A DNA stretch of 64,000 nucleotides from Bugulina stolonifera (lineage: Eukaryota; Bryozoa; Gymnolaemata; Cheilostomatida; Bugulidae). Position numbers and translations under genes: made by a program. Of the stretch, positions 1-19,385 are shown in pieces (position 1 is the stretch's first letter; every line of letters starts with the position of its first letter). The notes below the pieces were generated by a model that was not told the origin of the DNA, made no database searches, and saw only the letters and a program-made list of their open reading frames with translations. Where the stretch lies: positions 31,250,818-31,314,817 of the forward strand of contig OW285187.1 in NCBI GenBank assembly GCA_935421135.1. Direction: 5' to 3'.

Positions 1-384
1 CGCTGTATACAGTGTGGCCAGATGAAACACCGGACCTACCAATAAAGGCAGCTAATTATTGCCAGCAAAAGTAAAGCTCAGAAAAATTCAAAAACTTGCA
101 CAAGTTATCCTACTGCTATATTAGTAAATCCTGTAAAATCATTTGTTCACTACTGTACTCTTTCTATGCAAACAGTTTAAATTCAACAATTTTCTCTATA
201 TAACATAAAGCACGCAGTTGCGTCTTCATAACAAAGTTGCGTTTGAATCAGCATCCACTAGTGCTAGTGTGTCAAGCATGGGCAAGAGAACACAACTCTG
301 CTTATAGTAGCACAAATGTAATAAACCTAAGTAAGAGATGCTGCTTTGAACATTGACATAAACCACATGTCATAACCCCTTTAA
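1..384. repeat. Dispersed repeat, copy 1 (cut by window edge)
   Basis: This block matches 24454-24837 base for base in register, with roughly 20 substitutions and no length change. The likeness ends at the motif CCCCTTTAA in both places. Copy 1 lies upstream of the first visible SMG1 exon, probably in an SMG1 intron, and copy 2 lies in an NAE1 intron. No long coding frame, clear terminal inverted repeat or tRNA promoter box is visible, so the class is unknown. Its left end may lie outside the window. Confidence 0.85.
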
Positions 385-499
385 CTAACTGTATTTATCA
401 AACTGTTTTACTATGTATATTATTAGTAGTTAGAGTGAACTCTCCTCTGAATAAGCATATGCAGTACAGTGTAGCTAATATCTATGTTTCTCTTCACAG

Positions 500-7637
<7,138 letters not shown>

Positions 7638-8401
7638 GAATGAGAGGACGGAGTAATCTGGTTGCTGTAATAAGACACCTGATGCTGCGGTATCGTATTC
7701 GTCTACGAGTTCTGAGCTGCTGCTCTCTGGTCAGAGATAAGAAAGACTATTATTATTGGTTCGAAAGTGTAATGTTCTGTCCGTGACCCGGAAGAATTAT
7801 TTGCACTGTAGGGTTAGTGATTTAGTCGAAGTGCTGCTGCAACTGAATTGTAAAACAACAAACGAAGCCAGCAAGTATTATACATCTACAAATTCTACTG
7901 ATACAACACAGAAATCTATTGTCAACTTATCTATTGCATATTTACTTGTGAATTAAATTAATTTGATTTGTTAGTAGATATCAGTGCATAGTTTGACTAG
8001 ATATAGCAGAGATCAATGCTAGTTCCTGGTTCTTCTATTGCACAGGTATGGATTAATCTCTGGTGTTATCTAGTATGGTTCAATAATTCCCTGCTGTAGA
8101 GATCGCTAAGTTTGGCAGTGTGTATTAGTATAATAACATTGTTTATTTCCAAATCCACTAAATGTGGGAAACATCTTTTCCAATATAAAACAGGAATTGC
8201 ATTATAGTGTAATAGTATTCACCAGTATTAATATCTACATAACATTTTAGTAGTCTTATTTACATAATCATTATTTCCACAAAACATTTGTTTCATAGGT
8301 CAAGTGGATGAAAAATTGTTTACTGGAAAACTGATTTTAAATTAATAAAAATATACATAAGTTGAACTTTGAGGTTGTTGTCATGTTGCCATCTAGTATT
8401 A
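7638..8401. other. Tail-to-tail gap between SMG1 and SF3B6
   Basis: This 764 bp stretch holds the 3' untranslated regions of SMG1 (+) and SF3B6 (-). The ORF at 7756-7956 starts on a non-ATG codon and shows no family resemblance. I see no gene, RNA or mobile element here. Confidence 0.6.
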
Positions 8402-10845
8402 CTATTTGCTGTGATCAGGTGTATTCAGTCCATATTTCTGTTTGACATCATTTAGCTCATCTCTCTTCTTCTCCACATCGGTCTTTTTGAATTGCTACGA
8501 GTAGAAAAGATGCAACGTTGCATTGAATTCAAACAGAAGTTTTACTGGTGCCTGATAAAAGCAGTTTGCAATATTTATATACTCCCATATTGAATGATAG
8601 TTCTGACAACATTTAGATAGCAATTTGGAACATGCATGTAAATATAAATAGCATGGTTGGTTTTTTCCAAAACATTTGAATTTTTGGGAACAATTCATGA
8701 ATATCTTGGGTTTTACAAAAATAACACGTCTTGTTAAGGGTTCAAATTACCTTATTGGGTTGGTAGTACAATACCACTAGATATCTGTTACACACATTAA
8801 ATCCTGATAGATGATCACATGCATTCTTTGCATCAAATATATCTTCGTACACTACATACGCAGTGCCTTTAGTCTCAGCTGTTGTGCCTCTATAAAATAG
8901 CAGTACAGGTCATATCCATGCTAATTCCTCATTCTTATAGCCCTCAAACATCTAGCTCAACGAATAGGACGATTCAACAAAGTAATATTATGACATCAGT
9001 AGGCTATAGATTACAAATGGTTACATTTCTAAACAAAAATTCAAGGTGCAGAGCATACAAGACAATTTGACTAATTGTTATAGCACAGGAGTACTCACAC
9101 TCGGATCTGCCGAATGGCTCCATATTTCCCAAATATATCGTACATCTCCTCGGCAGTGATTCTGTATGGCAGATTCTTAATATATAAAATTCTGTTTACT
9201 TCTGGAGGCAATCGAACCTACAAGTGGCAAAGAAGATTGTGATTATCATGGTGCTCCATATGTGATAATACAACCCCAACCTATTAATACTATGATATCC
9301 ATGTATATAGACACACATCCACATAAATATCATAGCTTCTTTCTACTCGCATAGCATTTACTGTATGAAATTTCAACATAGCATGGTGCAATATCAGGTT
9401 ACATATGTGTATTTAGGTCGTTATTTAAGCCTATGAATGAATTTACATGGTGCGTAGGACAATACACCATCTATACACTATACTACTAGCTATCACAAGA
9501 GATACGACCATTATGCCTAATGATATAAGCTATGTGTACGAGTGGTAGCCTAATGAGATGAACTACAATTTATATAATAAATTCTGGAGGTTGCCGCCCC
9601 AAAAACATGATTTTCAGCCACTATAATAACAGTGAGACTTCATCCTAAAATATTGATAGTCAGTTTCAGTATCTAAATTAATATTACGCCATATGAACAT
9701 ATTATGTTAATTGCAATGTTACGATATCTGGATATCCTGTTCAAAACATAGTCATAATAGTGATAGCGAATTGGAATAGTCACAATGGTAGTCACATAGA
9801 GTGTTAATGGTAGCATAGACGACTGATGATGTTACCATGGTGGTAACAGTTACTGGATGTTATAGGATAGTCATAGTAGTAGTTAGAGGAGATGACTAAC
9901 ACCAGACTTACATGTACATAGTTGAGTCAAGTGAAGGTCAGCATGGGTATCAATAAATCGATCAAAGGCATTAGTGTCGGTAATCCACATTCCACAACAG
10001 CTATACTATCTGGTCGCTGATTCAGTCATCAGAGAATTGTTTTATTAACTACTTATTGTTCCACTAACTACATAGGCCTATATTTTATGTTAAGATTTAG
10101 GATTCCACATGACATTCAAAGTCATTATCATCATAGTCACGATTATCATTCATAGTCTAATGATTATATTTCATTAGCATAATTCATAATAATATAATAT
10201 TATCTTCAAATCATATGTTAATCAATTTAAATGTTGACTGTTTGTTATCAGTGGCGTAGATGCGTGAGAACTCAGAAATCAAGATTAAGTAATATAAAAA
10301 ACACCACATTATCTATATCAATCATAAGTGATAATTATCATAATGATAATCATTTCATATGCCTACTGGATAGAAAAGAATGCCAACATCAAATAAATAT
10401 CAATATAAAATGCCATGTAGTTATGCTAGTCTATCTTAATCTAAATCTTATCTAACTATTACTATAATTATATATTAATTTATATATTTTATTATCTAAT
10501 ATCAATATATATATTATAAATATAGCCTAATAATATAAATATAATTTTATTTTTAATATCAATTTGAATTTCACTGACTATAAATATTATATATAAAATT
10601 AAACAATGATTATTTAATTTTGTATATCTATATTAAAAGTAATAACGAAGAAATGAGTAAAGATTTGATTATAATAATAATTATTATATTTTATTTATTT
10701 AATATAACTAAAATATTGATATTCATATTGATGATATTCAACTCTTTTCTTACTTTTATTCGTTATTATTATAATTATTATTATAATTATGCCCTCTTAT
10801 ATCTGAAAAATTACTTACGTTATTAGACTTTTTACTCAAAGCCAT
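8402..10845 (-). CDS. SF3B6: Splicing factor 3B subunit 6 (p14/SF3B14)
   Basis: SF3B6 is the U2 snRNP subunit of the SF3b complex that contacts the branch-site adenosine. The exons are 10819-10845, 9099-9217, 8751-8889 and 8402-8494. Joined in phase they give 125 residues, the same length as the human protein. The RRM fold is near-identical to other animals: RNP2 LYIKNLPY, then [16 protein letters not shown], and RNP1-like [16 protein letters not shown]. The start is the only in-phase ATG, nine codons before an intron of 1.6 kb that is extremely AT-rich near 10140-10800. The acceptor before 8889 was chosen because it restores [12 protein letters not shown]; the nearer AG at 8876-8877 breaks the frame. 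The gene is divergent from RPL7. Confidence 0.95.
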
Positions 10846-11221
10846 TTTGTGTATACAATTCCCAAAGACAACTTTAAAAGGCTCAGTAGTTACAGATTGT
10901 TTTGGTCTAGAAAGCTATCCACCCGCGCCAAGATTAGCTGCCGTCGAGGAACTTCGGTCGATTGTGTTTATAATTCAACACTAGCAAGAGACACTATAGT
11001 CTCAAAGAAGAATACTGCTAAGTTCTATTACCAAAATAATATAGCTCACCTAATTTTCTAACACTGTAATATTTACATTTGTCAATTTTAAGCTGCATAA
11101 ACTTTATATTGAGTGCAGTTTCGTCATAATATAGCTGTTTTAAATAAAACTTGAATTTAATATAGGGTATATTTTTCTACATGAAATCCTTTTCCGCTTA
11201 GAGCCGCTAGAAGAACACGCC
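10846..11221. promoter_or_regulatory. Shared head-to-head promoter region of SF3B6 and RPL7
   Basis: Only 376 bp separate the two start codons, so the promoters must share or abut. A pyrimidine stretch, TCCTTTTCCGCTT, ends about 20 bp before the RPL7 ATG and resembles the 5' terminal oligopyrimidine start typical of ribosomal protein genes. No TATA box stands out. The ORF at 10849-11061 begins on a non-ATG codon and is taken as chance. Confidence 0.55.
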
Positions 11222-12706
11222 ATGGTTTCATCGTAAGTTTTTATTCAAGGCAGTTTCAATCGACATTCATCCGTTTCATTCTTTAAAATTTTAATACAGA
11301 AAATCGAACAGTTCAGCCATAGTTGTGTGGCGTACAAGTAACGTAATAATAGCCGTTCATCCTGCCTTGCAGCTTGGTTTTCCCAATTTTTGGTCAATAT
11401 ATTTATAGTTGTAATTTGTGCCAAGTACCCTCAGAGCATTGTTTCTGTATCTTAGATGGTAAATAACTACCTGTACACTTTGATTTTAGAAAGACTCCCA
11501 AAGTCCCAGAGACTCTTGCCAAGAGAAAAAAGCTTGCCGAAGAGTCCAAAGCTAAGCTTGCTCAAGCAACATATTTGCGCAATAAGGTACATATAATAAA
11601 TATCTTATCCGTGTCATGTATGGCGATAGTAATATTACTGATATAAATGTATATAAGATATATAATAATGTCTTGTGTAAAAGGTTTCTTAAAAATTGGT
11701 TGCACAGGCAGTTTATTATCCATGACCCATGGTGATGGTTCATACTGATGTGCTAGAATAACAATGGCATTACCAAGGCTCATAATGATCTATCTTGATG
11801 TGTCACGAATGTCGATTAACACTGTAACATTTTTTGTTCAGGCAAAGAAGGTAAAAAGGCAGGAAATCTTCAAGAGAGCTGAAACCTATGCTAAAGAATA
11901 TGAGAAGGCTGATAGAGAACTGATTAAAAATAAGAGAGATGCCCGTAGAGCTGGAAATTTCTTTGTTCCTGCCCAGCCGAAGGTGGCCTTTGTAATCCGT
12001 ATCAGAGGGTGAGGTTAAATAAAAGACATTCACATTATTAAGCTTTAAAAGATATTGGTTTTCATTGTATGCAGGGAGAGTTCTTGATTTTGCCGTCTCT
12101 TACAACTTTTTAATCTTTTATTTTCAGTATCAATGGAGTTCCACCAAAACCAAGGAAGGTTATGCAGCTGTTGAGACTCCGTCAAATTAATAACGGAACA
12201 TTTGTTAAACTGAACAAAGCTACCATCAACATGCTGAGAATTGCTGAACCATACATCACATGGGGTTTCCCAAATGTAAAATCAGTAAGAGATTTGCTGT
12301 ACAAAAGAGGTTTTGGTAGAATTGACAACCGCCGTATAGCTCTCACCGACAACACAATCATTGAAGAAAAGCTTAGTGAGTATATTCAATTGTTGCGACC
12401 TGACAAATTCTGTTTCGTGATCAGTGTTAGATGCTCTCATGCCTGCTCATGACACTTAATATTTAGATTATGCAAAATGCTGTTCTTGTATCTGTAGGCC
12501 GAGCTGGTATCATCTGCATGGAAGATCTGGTACATGAATTGTACACTGTCGGTCCCAACTTTAAGAGAGCAAACAAGTTCCTTTGGCACTTCAAGCTCAA
12601 CACTCCAAATGGTGGGTGGAGAAAGAAGGGAAACCATTTTGTCGACGGTGGTGATTTTGGATGCCGTGATGACATGATCAACCCCTTGTTGAGAAGAATG
12701 ATATAG
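11222..12706 (+). CDS. RPL7: 60S ribosomal protein L7 (uL30)
   Basis: This is a component of the large cytosolic ribosomal subunit. The exons are 11222-11232, 11490-11586, 11842-12008, 12128-12375 and 12498-12706, giving 243 residues against 248 in human. After a very short first exon (MVS) the basic N-terminal helix follows ([13 protein letters not shown]). The L30 fold includes [35 protein letters not shown] and [19 protein letters not shown]. The C-terminus is [18 protein letters not shown], ending in [10 protein letters not shown]. An AATAAA signal lies about 50 bp after the stop. No C/D or H/ACA snoRNA could be shown in the introns, although ribosomal protein introns often carry them. 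Confidence 0.97.
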
Positions 12707-12752
12707 TGCATTTATTTTGTATCTTATTAAGATGCTTTCTTGGAAGCAAATG

Positions 12753-12758
12753 AATAAA
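12753..12758 (+). terminator. Polyadenylation signal of RPL7
   Basis: AATAAA lies 47 bp after the RPL7 stop codon, in the expected position for the cleavage and polyadenylation signal. Confidence 0.6.
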
Positions 12759-12958
12759 TGTATTACCATCTATAAATGAATCTAGCCCGTTGATCACCTA
12801 CCCACACATAAACACTCATTGCGTCTAAGTCTGTGACCACTGTTCTGTGTGAGACTAGCCATTGATGGTGGAGGTGCTGGTGCTAAGATTGCTGCCATCT
12901 AGTCAGTTCAGCGGTGTGGCCCAACTAGTTTTTTATGACTCTTCGGGTCTTTGATATA

Positions 12959-13313
12959 CAGTGGAACTTGGTTAGCTTAAACTGTTAGCCTTGGTCCCTA
13001 TTCAGCACTATACAGATGACTTCAAATAATACAGACTTGCCATCTGTAATTCAAATTTCATGCCGCTTGGGCTCACACTGATCAATGATAATACTATCAC
13101 AGCCAGCTAGTAATATTAGTAGTTACTGCTGCAATATTTCTGCTCAAAATAACCTGGGAATCCCGCTAATTACTTTATTGTTCTTTAGCTAAATGCGTTT
13201 TTATGCTGTTGTCCTGTACATGTGATGCATGTCGTTACATAAAATGAAGAGATCGCCCAATTCAAACCAAGTATGGTGGGTCGTTGGGAGTTTGAATTAC
13301 GCAAGTTCCACTG
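12959..13313. mobile_element. Tc1/mariner-like MITE with TA target duplication
   Basis: The 355 bp element starts CAGTGGAACTTG and ends with the exact inverse, CAAGTTCCACTG, at 13302-13313. It is flanked on both sides by TA. Terminal inverted repeats beginning CAGTG with a TA duplication are the pattern of Tc1/mariner non-autonomous derivatives. There is no transposase frame inside. Confidence 0.8.
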
Positions 13314-14250
13314 TATTCAATTGGTCCAGGTTGTGCCACTTGACTTTTGTGGGCTGATCTAGTCTTTCATAGCATTTGAGTGGGGTAGCAGGGGAAGTTG
13401 ATATACTTTGTTGTAAACAGTAAAGCTTGTTAGTTTGACAATTGCCGGGTCAGCTTGATTTCGAGCACCAGGCTTGCTAGGTACTGTGCCTGGTGTGGAA
13501 TTTGGGGGAGTGGCTGTTGGGTGGGATGCCAAAATAGGGAATGGGAAGACTGGGCAAAATCTTGTGGGCATTTAGAACCATGAGGGTAGATGGCTTATAC
13601 CAGACATATCTTGCTAGGTCAACCCAATGTCCTGCTGCTTGAGCTACATGTAATTTCCCAAATTGATCTGAGGTGGTGGTTGGGTCATGAGCTTCTACTG
13701 GTGTCTGATTGCTCTTTTAGAGCTGTGGTGAATGTCGGGTCTCTTGCAGCTAAAGGTTGAGTGTGTAAAATGAGTTTGATCCTTCACTGGCTGGTTCAAG
13801 TCCAGCTGAAATGGTGCGACCACATTTCATGTTCAGGGCACAGTGTTGGTCAATTGAACTTTTTAACCACAATTTTGCTTGGCATAAGGTGCGTTGGTGG
13901 ATGACAACTTCTAATTGTTATTAGGAGTGCCCACTTTAGAGTTATCTCCTCGACTAAAACACCTAATCGGTATTGCATGGTAGTATTTCTGTACACTTGG
14001 TAACTACACTGTATCTTTGTTTACTGCCATGCTCAATCAGGTTGTTTTTTCGCCTATGCAATGCTGTTAGTTTTACACATAGATGCAGACTCCAGTTATA
14101 TAATTTATTAGAAATCAGTTTTGGTTAAATTGCAAATTACACTTATGTCAGTAGCAAGTGAGGAAATCTCCCTGAGAGGTTTTCTGTATCGCTAACTAGA
14201 TTACGATTGGTCTTGTGTAAATAATCATCATGTTCTGGGTAGGATGAATT

Positions 14251-17200
14251 CTAACGTTTCTCGCAAACATCTGTGATGGACTGATACCTGTTCCGTATAA
14301 CAAATGCTGCAGGTTTTGGCTGGCGCTGTCTGGTGAATATACCCTTTCGATTGCCATATGCTCTGTTGACACCTTAACATAAGAATATAAGTGCATGGTC
14401 AAAACTATTCGGTATGATATAAGAAACATCATTATAATTGATAACATTACTAACATGCTGTGATGCCACTCTTACCTTGAACAGTCATGAAGTCTGCAAA
14501 GTTCCATACCATCTCACCAACCAGGTAATCTCTACGGAGTATGTCAAACATTACATGGTGTGCTTGCAGGTAATCTACTTGGAACTCCTCTGTGAATGAT
14601 GTGGATGGAAGCTGAAAAGCAGGATACAGCATACCATGTACTAGCCCTTTTGGATTTTAGTCAAAAGTTAACAGCCTCTAGATTCATAGGTAAACCAATC
14701 ATTTTTATACAAATCCCAACTTACACTGTGAAATCCTGATATTGTATCAGCTCCATATTCACTTAGTATAATGGCTTTATTGAAGGTTTTGTGCCACATA
14801 TCAAGGTCTTGCTTGAGTTGCATACCAATGACTTCGATATGACCCATATCCGAATACCAACCATAGTAGTGGTTGACACACAGAATATCTACGTACTGAG
14901 CAGCTTTTTCTTTCCAATAATCACTCGGACCAATGACGAATGTGACCAATCGGGTGTTATCAGCTGCTCTCGTTGTACCAATCACCTCTCTAAACACGGC
15001 GGAATATCACACTGTACTTGTACACCACATCTGTAGCTATTTTAATACATGCAATGCATGGGTTTTTCAACATTCAAATACAACTGACATAACTGACGTT
15101 ATCCACAGGTTCAGATCAACGGGTCTCGTGTCTAACATAACTTACATGACGTAAACTTCTAAACATTGGAATAATGGACATATACAATGTACTTGTACAT
15201 CTAAATATATGCAGGAACAAATTGACAAGTAGTGCTGCTATGTATGACATGGGGAAATAATCCCAAGTCTGACCTACTTGAAGTAATGCTCAGCATTAGG
15301 GTCTGCAGATACAGGTTCATTGGCTACTGACCACATGATCACACTTGGTCGATTCTTATCTCTGGCTACCAGCTCCTTCATTACAATTTTGTGGTGTTCC
15401 AAAGATATGTTGCCAAGATTGTTTGATCTAAACGTATTAGATGAAATACATTTCACACAGACACTATGATGCTCTCAGTGCTCTGTCACAAAGTATTAGG
15501 TCATTTGACAATATTAATCTACTCACATTTATTATTTGAGCAAAAACAGAATGCTATGGAGTTGTCTTCTTTCTCTTTCATAGAAATCAAGAGGAGACAA
15601 CTACGAATGATACTGCAACGCATGCTCCTACATGTGCCAATCAGAATCAAGTAGTTTATTTTGGTAGTAAATGAACTAAATTAACTTACTTGATTCCTAC
15701 GCCAGGGCATTCATCTATTACCACAATTCCTTGTCGATCAGCCTCGTCCATGATCTCTTCAGCGTAAGGATAATGTGAGGTACGAAAGCAGTTGGCTCCA
15801 AGCCAACGTATCAAGTTATAATCTCGTGCTATTAAAGGTAGGTCTACACCTTTTCCCCTTATCTAGAACAATAATGAGCATAGATGTTCACTTCAAAGAG
15901 CAAATACAAGCATTAATCACAGGGTTAGAAATGTTAGAAAATGGTTATTCACCCTGCCTATATCAATATGACCATGTTATATAGTACTAAAGAATATTAC
16001 GGCAAGTATAACAATATAATACTCTGTGTATGAATCGAAATATACTACATACATCTGAGTCCTCGTGTCGACCTAGACCTCGGCAGTAAAATGGCTTGTT
16101 ATTTATGAATAACTCCTTGTCCGTCACATTCACAGTCCTGATTCCGAAAGGCTCCCTGTACACATCTATTAGACTACCATCTGATTTAGACGTCAAGCGA
16201 AGCTACAAAATATATACACCCACTGCAATGTTTCTCTACAGAAGATATCAGACATGGAGAGTATGTTTGCAATAGCAAGACTTGGGCTATCAGTAGGCTA
16301 CACAAGTAATCACAACATATTATAGGCCTACACTGTAGGTAGGTTTAACAGTGTATTGAAGGTTTACAAGGGGTTGATTTCAAAACATACTTGGAAGTTA
16401 TCTCCTCTTCAGGAACAAAATGAATTTCCGAAGGGCACTGGAGCACCCAGTAGTACTGAGTTCAGATCCATTCAAGAATTTTCACAGACTCGATCCCTTT
16501 GCCTTGTTATTGCACTAAGATGTGCATCCCAAAGAATACCCACCTCCACCCTTGACGAGGTCATTCACCCAAGAGAAAAACATTATTTCCTAGATCTGCT
16601 TGTTTTGTCATTTCAGATTTTCGTTGTACTGTTTGCTGTTTCTCCAAAACAAAGGAGTTAGCAGAATGAGTTATGCCAGGGGCTACAGACAAAACCATAC
16701 TCTACTCATATTCTACCCCATATCATTACTATCACCACTACTCAACAATTAAATAATGCTATTTTTGCACAAACAAATAGTGTAGCTAATACTGGTTAAT
16801 AGTTACAAATGCTGAACCATTTTTAGACTCTACCAAATGGCGCTTGAGTCACCAAAACGCTTCAACCACCTCTCCAACACTCAAACAACTGTGTCCTACA
16901 TGTATGTACCATCACGTTGAATACACAGTTTTGATATAGAGACTGTGTGTTGTGAATCTCGATGGCTAGACATATTTGTTAGTTTACACGAAGCAAAAAA
17001 TAAAAAATGCATTTCATCATATAACATGACGTACATGTAGACAAAAGTGAAAGTCTTGTTCAATAATACTACTATGTTCATAGAATAAAATAATAACTAT
17101 GAAACTCACATACTTACCTCTAAGGTATATAGATAGGCGTATGACTTGTTACTCATTGTGTATGGCCACCACAAACTAAAGTTGGTTATAACCATGAGGC

Positions 17201-19385
17201 CTTGCAACCCTTTGTCCACTGCTACCGTCTCACCTTCAGCATCTAGCACATGAGCTATGAGGACTGCTGAAGGTGCGTCCACCTCTGCTGTGTACCTTAC
17301 GGATGCTAAATATAGAATACCATAATAATTAAAATATGCCATCCGAATACATATGCGTGTACATTTAAACAATTATATTATGACAATGTAAAATATTATA
17401 ATAATGTATTCAACCAACATTGCGTCTCTGTGCTGATCTTCATATAATTTATAAAACAAGTCAAATATCATACATATACTGTGGAATAATGCAACCTCTT
17501 CTCCAACCATTTCGAATTAATAAAATTACTATTTTGTTCTCACATAACATTGGAGTATGATGTAGGAGTTATTTTCCCACTGAACATTGGTATAAGATAG
17601 AGCACAACTCCAAACTGAATTATGATTATTGATGATTATCTCATTGAGCACTTTTTGTAAGAATGCTCCTAAGGTTTCTGCATGGTTATAGCAATAATTA
17701 ACATCAGGGGCAGATATAGGAAAAACTTCAGCACCAGCCTATTTTCAAGAAATCATGGATTTCACGTGTCTGAGTCAGTTAATACAAGATAAGTGTGAAA
17801 CATGAACATGTATGGGTACAGTCTACACAGATAACATGACTATTACAGCACTATACAATGACTGTACTGCCTGAGCAAGTAAATAGAAAATGAATTGAAG
17901 CCTGGACATGCATAGTATTAACAGTTTACAGAGCACAGCTAGTATTGCAGGCTTTATTAAACACACGCCTAGGATGGTGGTGTGGGTGCCTATAGCCGCC
18001 CCTGATTATCATGGCGGTTATGGTTAAGACAAGACAATATTTCAATGCAGGTCAGTGGTTCGTGTATAGATGCATTGGATATGACTCACCACCAGTCTGA
18101 TTAAAGTCCGTTTTGATGGTGACATCGCTGATATATTGACGAGGAGTTGTATACAGAAGGACAGGCCTGTGTATTCCAGCATAGTTAAAGAAGTCCATCT
18201 GAAGATTTTGTGTGAAGTAGCCTTTTGGATACCTAAAGTAACTCTATATGTATAATATATTAATAGAGACTTTATAGGAACATTTCGTAACTATTAATTG
18301 GAAAATTTACAAATATATATTTTTCTTTTTCACCTGGTAGTATCATTCTTATAGGTTATGGTGCCAGGTGGTAATGTAGTGGGAGTTAATGTATTATTAA
18401 CTGCAACTGTTAGCCGGTTAAGAACTCCGGGTTTTAAATATTTGGAGACTTCAGTTTCAAATGGTAAATGACCACCACTGTGTGCCATTACACCCATCGA
18501 ATTCACCCACTGCAAAGAAAAGAAACACTTCTCACTAGACCTGTGACAACGTGAAATCTAATTTGAATGACTATCATTCTTTTACATTAAAGTATAGTAA
18601 AATTTACTAAGTAACTTGAGAATTCCATCCTAATTATTTCTAATACATAGTTGCATTACGAAAATATTGAATTATATAATGTTTCCTACATAATATTCAA
18701 GGATTATTAAATTTTAAAATTTGTTTGGCAACAGACTTTCGGAAACAACTTCCTGCATTTCCATACATCCTAGTCTACTAACATTACTTACCACCATAGC
18801 GTTGTAATGGGCGCTACCGAAACGAAGCATTATTCTTCTACCAGTTGCACCGAACCAGTCTTTGCTGACATAAAAGTTCGTCTCGTACCAAACCCATCCG
18901 ACAAAGTCTCTGAGAGAGCTGTCAGTTGTTATATCATTATAACTTGAAGGAACTGGCATAGGTATTACATCACCTGTCTACAATTGGTTACATTTGAAAC
19001 AGTTTACAACACAGTAGAGTATATCGAAAAAAGGCATTAATAACACAATCATCAGCTGTCATAGATAAAAATTGATTATCAACACCATTCTCATATTTCT
19101 ATTGAACAAAACAACTGTAATTGTAGAGTTTAATACATCAACTATTCAGCAGAGAAGTAGAAATTTATCAAGCTGTAACTTGTGTACCTTTGCCAAAGAG
19201 GTTTGGAACCACTTCTCTTCAAACCCCTTATTACGATTGTCGGAGTAGTCTGCTCTAAACTTCCACATTCCAGACAAATCTTTAATATCTCTAGATTCAG
19301 ATTCCCTTGGTTGAAGAATAGCTGTACCACAGTAGTTAGTCAGCACTGTGAATGCAGCTAATAGAAAGCATATTCCTCTATGCAT
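14251..19385 (-). CDS. GUSB: Beta-glucuronidase (glycoside hydrolase family 2)
   Basis: A lysosomal or secreted enzyme that removes terminal beta-D-glucuronic acid from glycosaminoglycans. Eleven exons join in phase: 19188-19385, 18792-18977, 18334-18509, 18090-18232, 17118-17305, 16053-16202, 15690-15862, 15278-15427, 14725-14989, 14476-14611 and 14251-14372. They encode 628 residues (human 651). The start [20 protein letters not shown] is a good signal peptide; an upstream in-frame ATG at 19460 would bury it. The jelly-roll sugar-binding domain includes [13 protein letters not shown]. The TIM barrel carries the GH2 signature [17 protein letters not shown], the acid/base Glu in [10 protein letters not shown] and the nucleophile Glu in [14 protein letters not shown]. 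The end has WNFADFMT and [18 protein letters not shown]. All catalytic residues look intact. The introns host one hAT-like MITE. Confidence 0.96.
17705..18004. mobile_element. hAT-like MITE in a GUSB intron
   Basis: The 300 bp element has imperfect inverted ends: CAGGGGCAGATATAGG on the left and the inverse of CAGGGGCGGCTATAGG on the right. The flanks ATTAACAT (17697-17704) and ATTATCAT (18005-18012) match at 7 of 8 bases, as for an aged 8 bp hAT target duplication. CAGGGGCGG-type ends are common in hAT elements. There is no transposase inside. Confidence 0.78.

Larger units (their letters stand above)
12707..14250. other. Tail-to-tail gap between RPL7 and beta-glucuronidase
   Basis: This gap holds a 355 bp miniature transposon (12959-13313), listed separately. 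From about 13320 to 13900 the sequence is richer in G and T than the surroundings and may be another decayed repeat. A B-box-like GGTTCAAGTCC at 13794-13804 hints at tRNA-derived sequence, but no convincing A box was found. No coding region is supported. Confidence 0.5.

Noticed and set aside
13790..13810. Possible second tRNA-derived SINE or tRNA gene
   Set aside because: Only a B-box-like GGTTCAAGTCC is present. There is no A box at the right distance, no cloverleaf and no flanking duplication.
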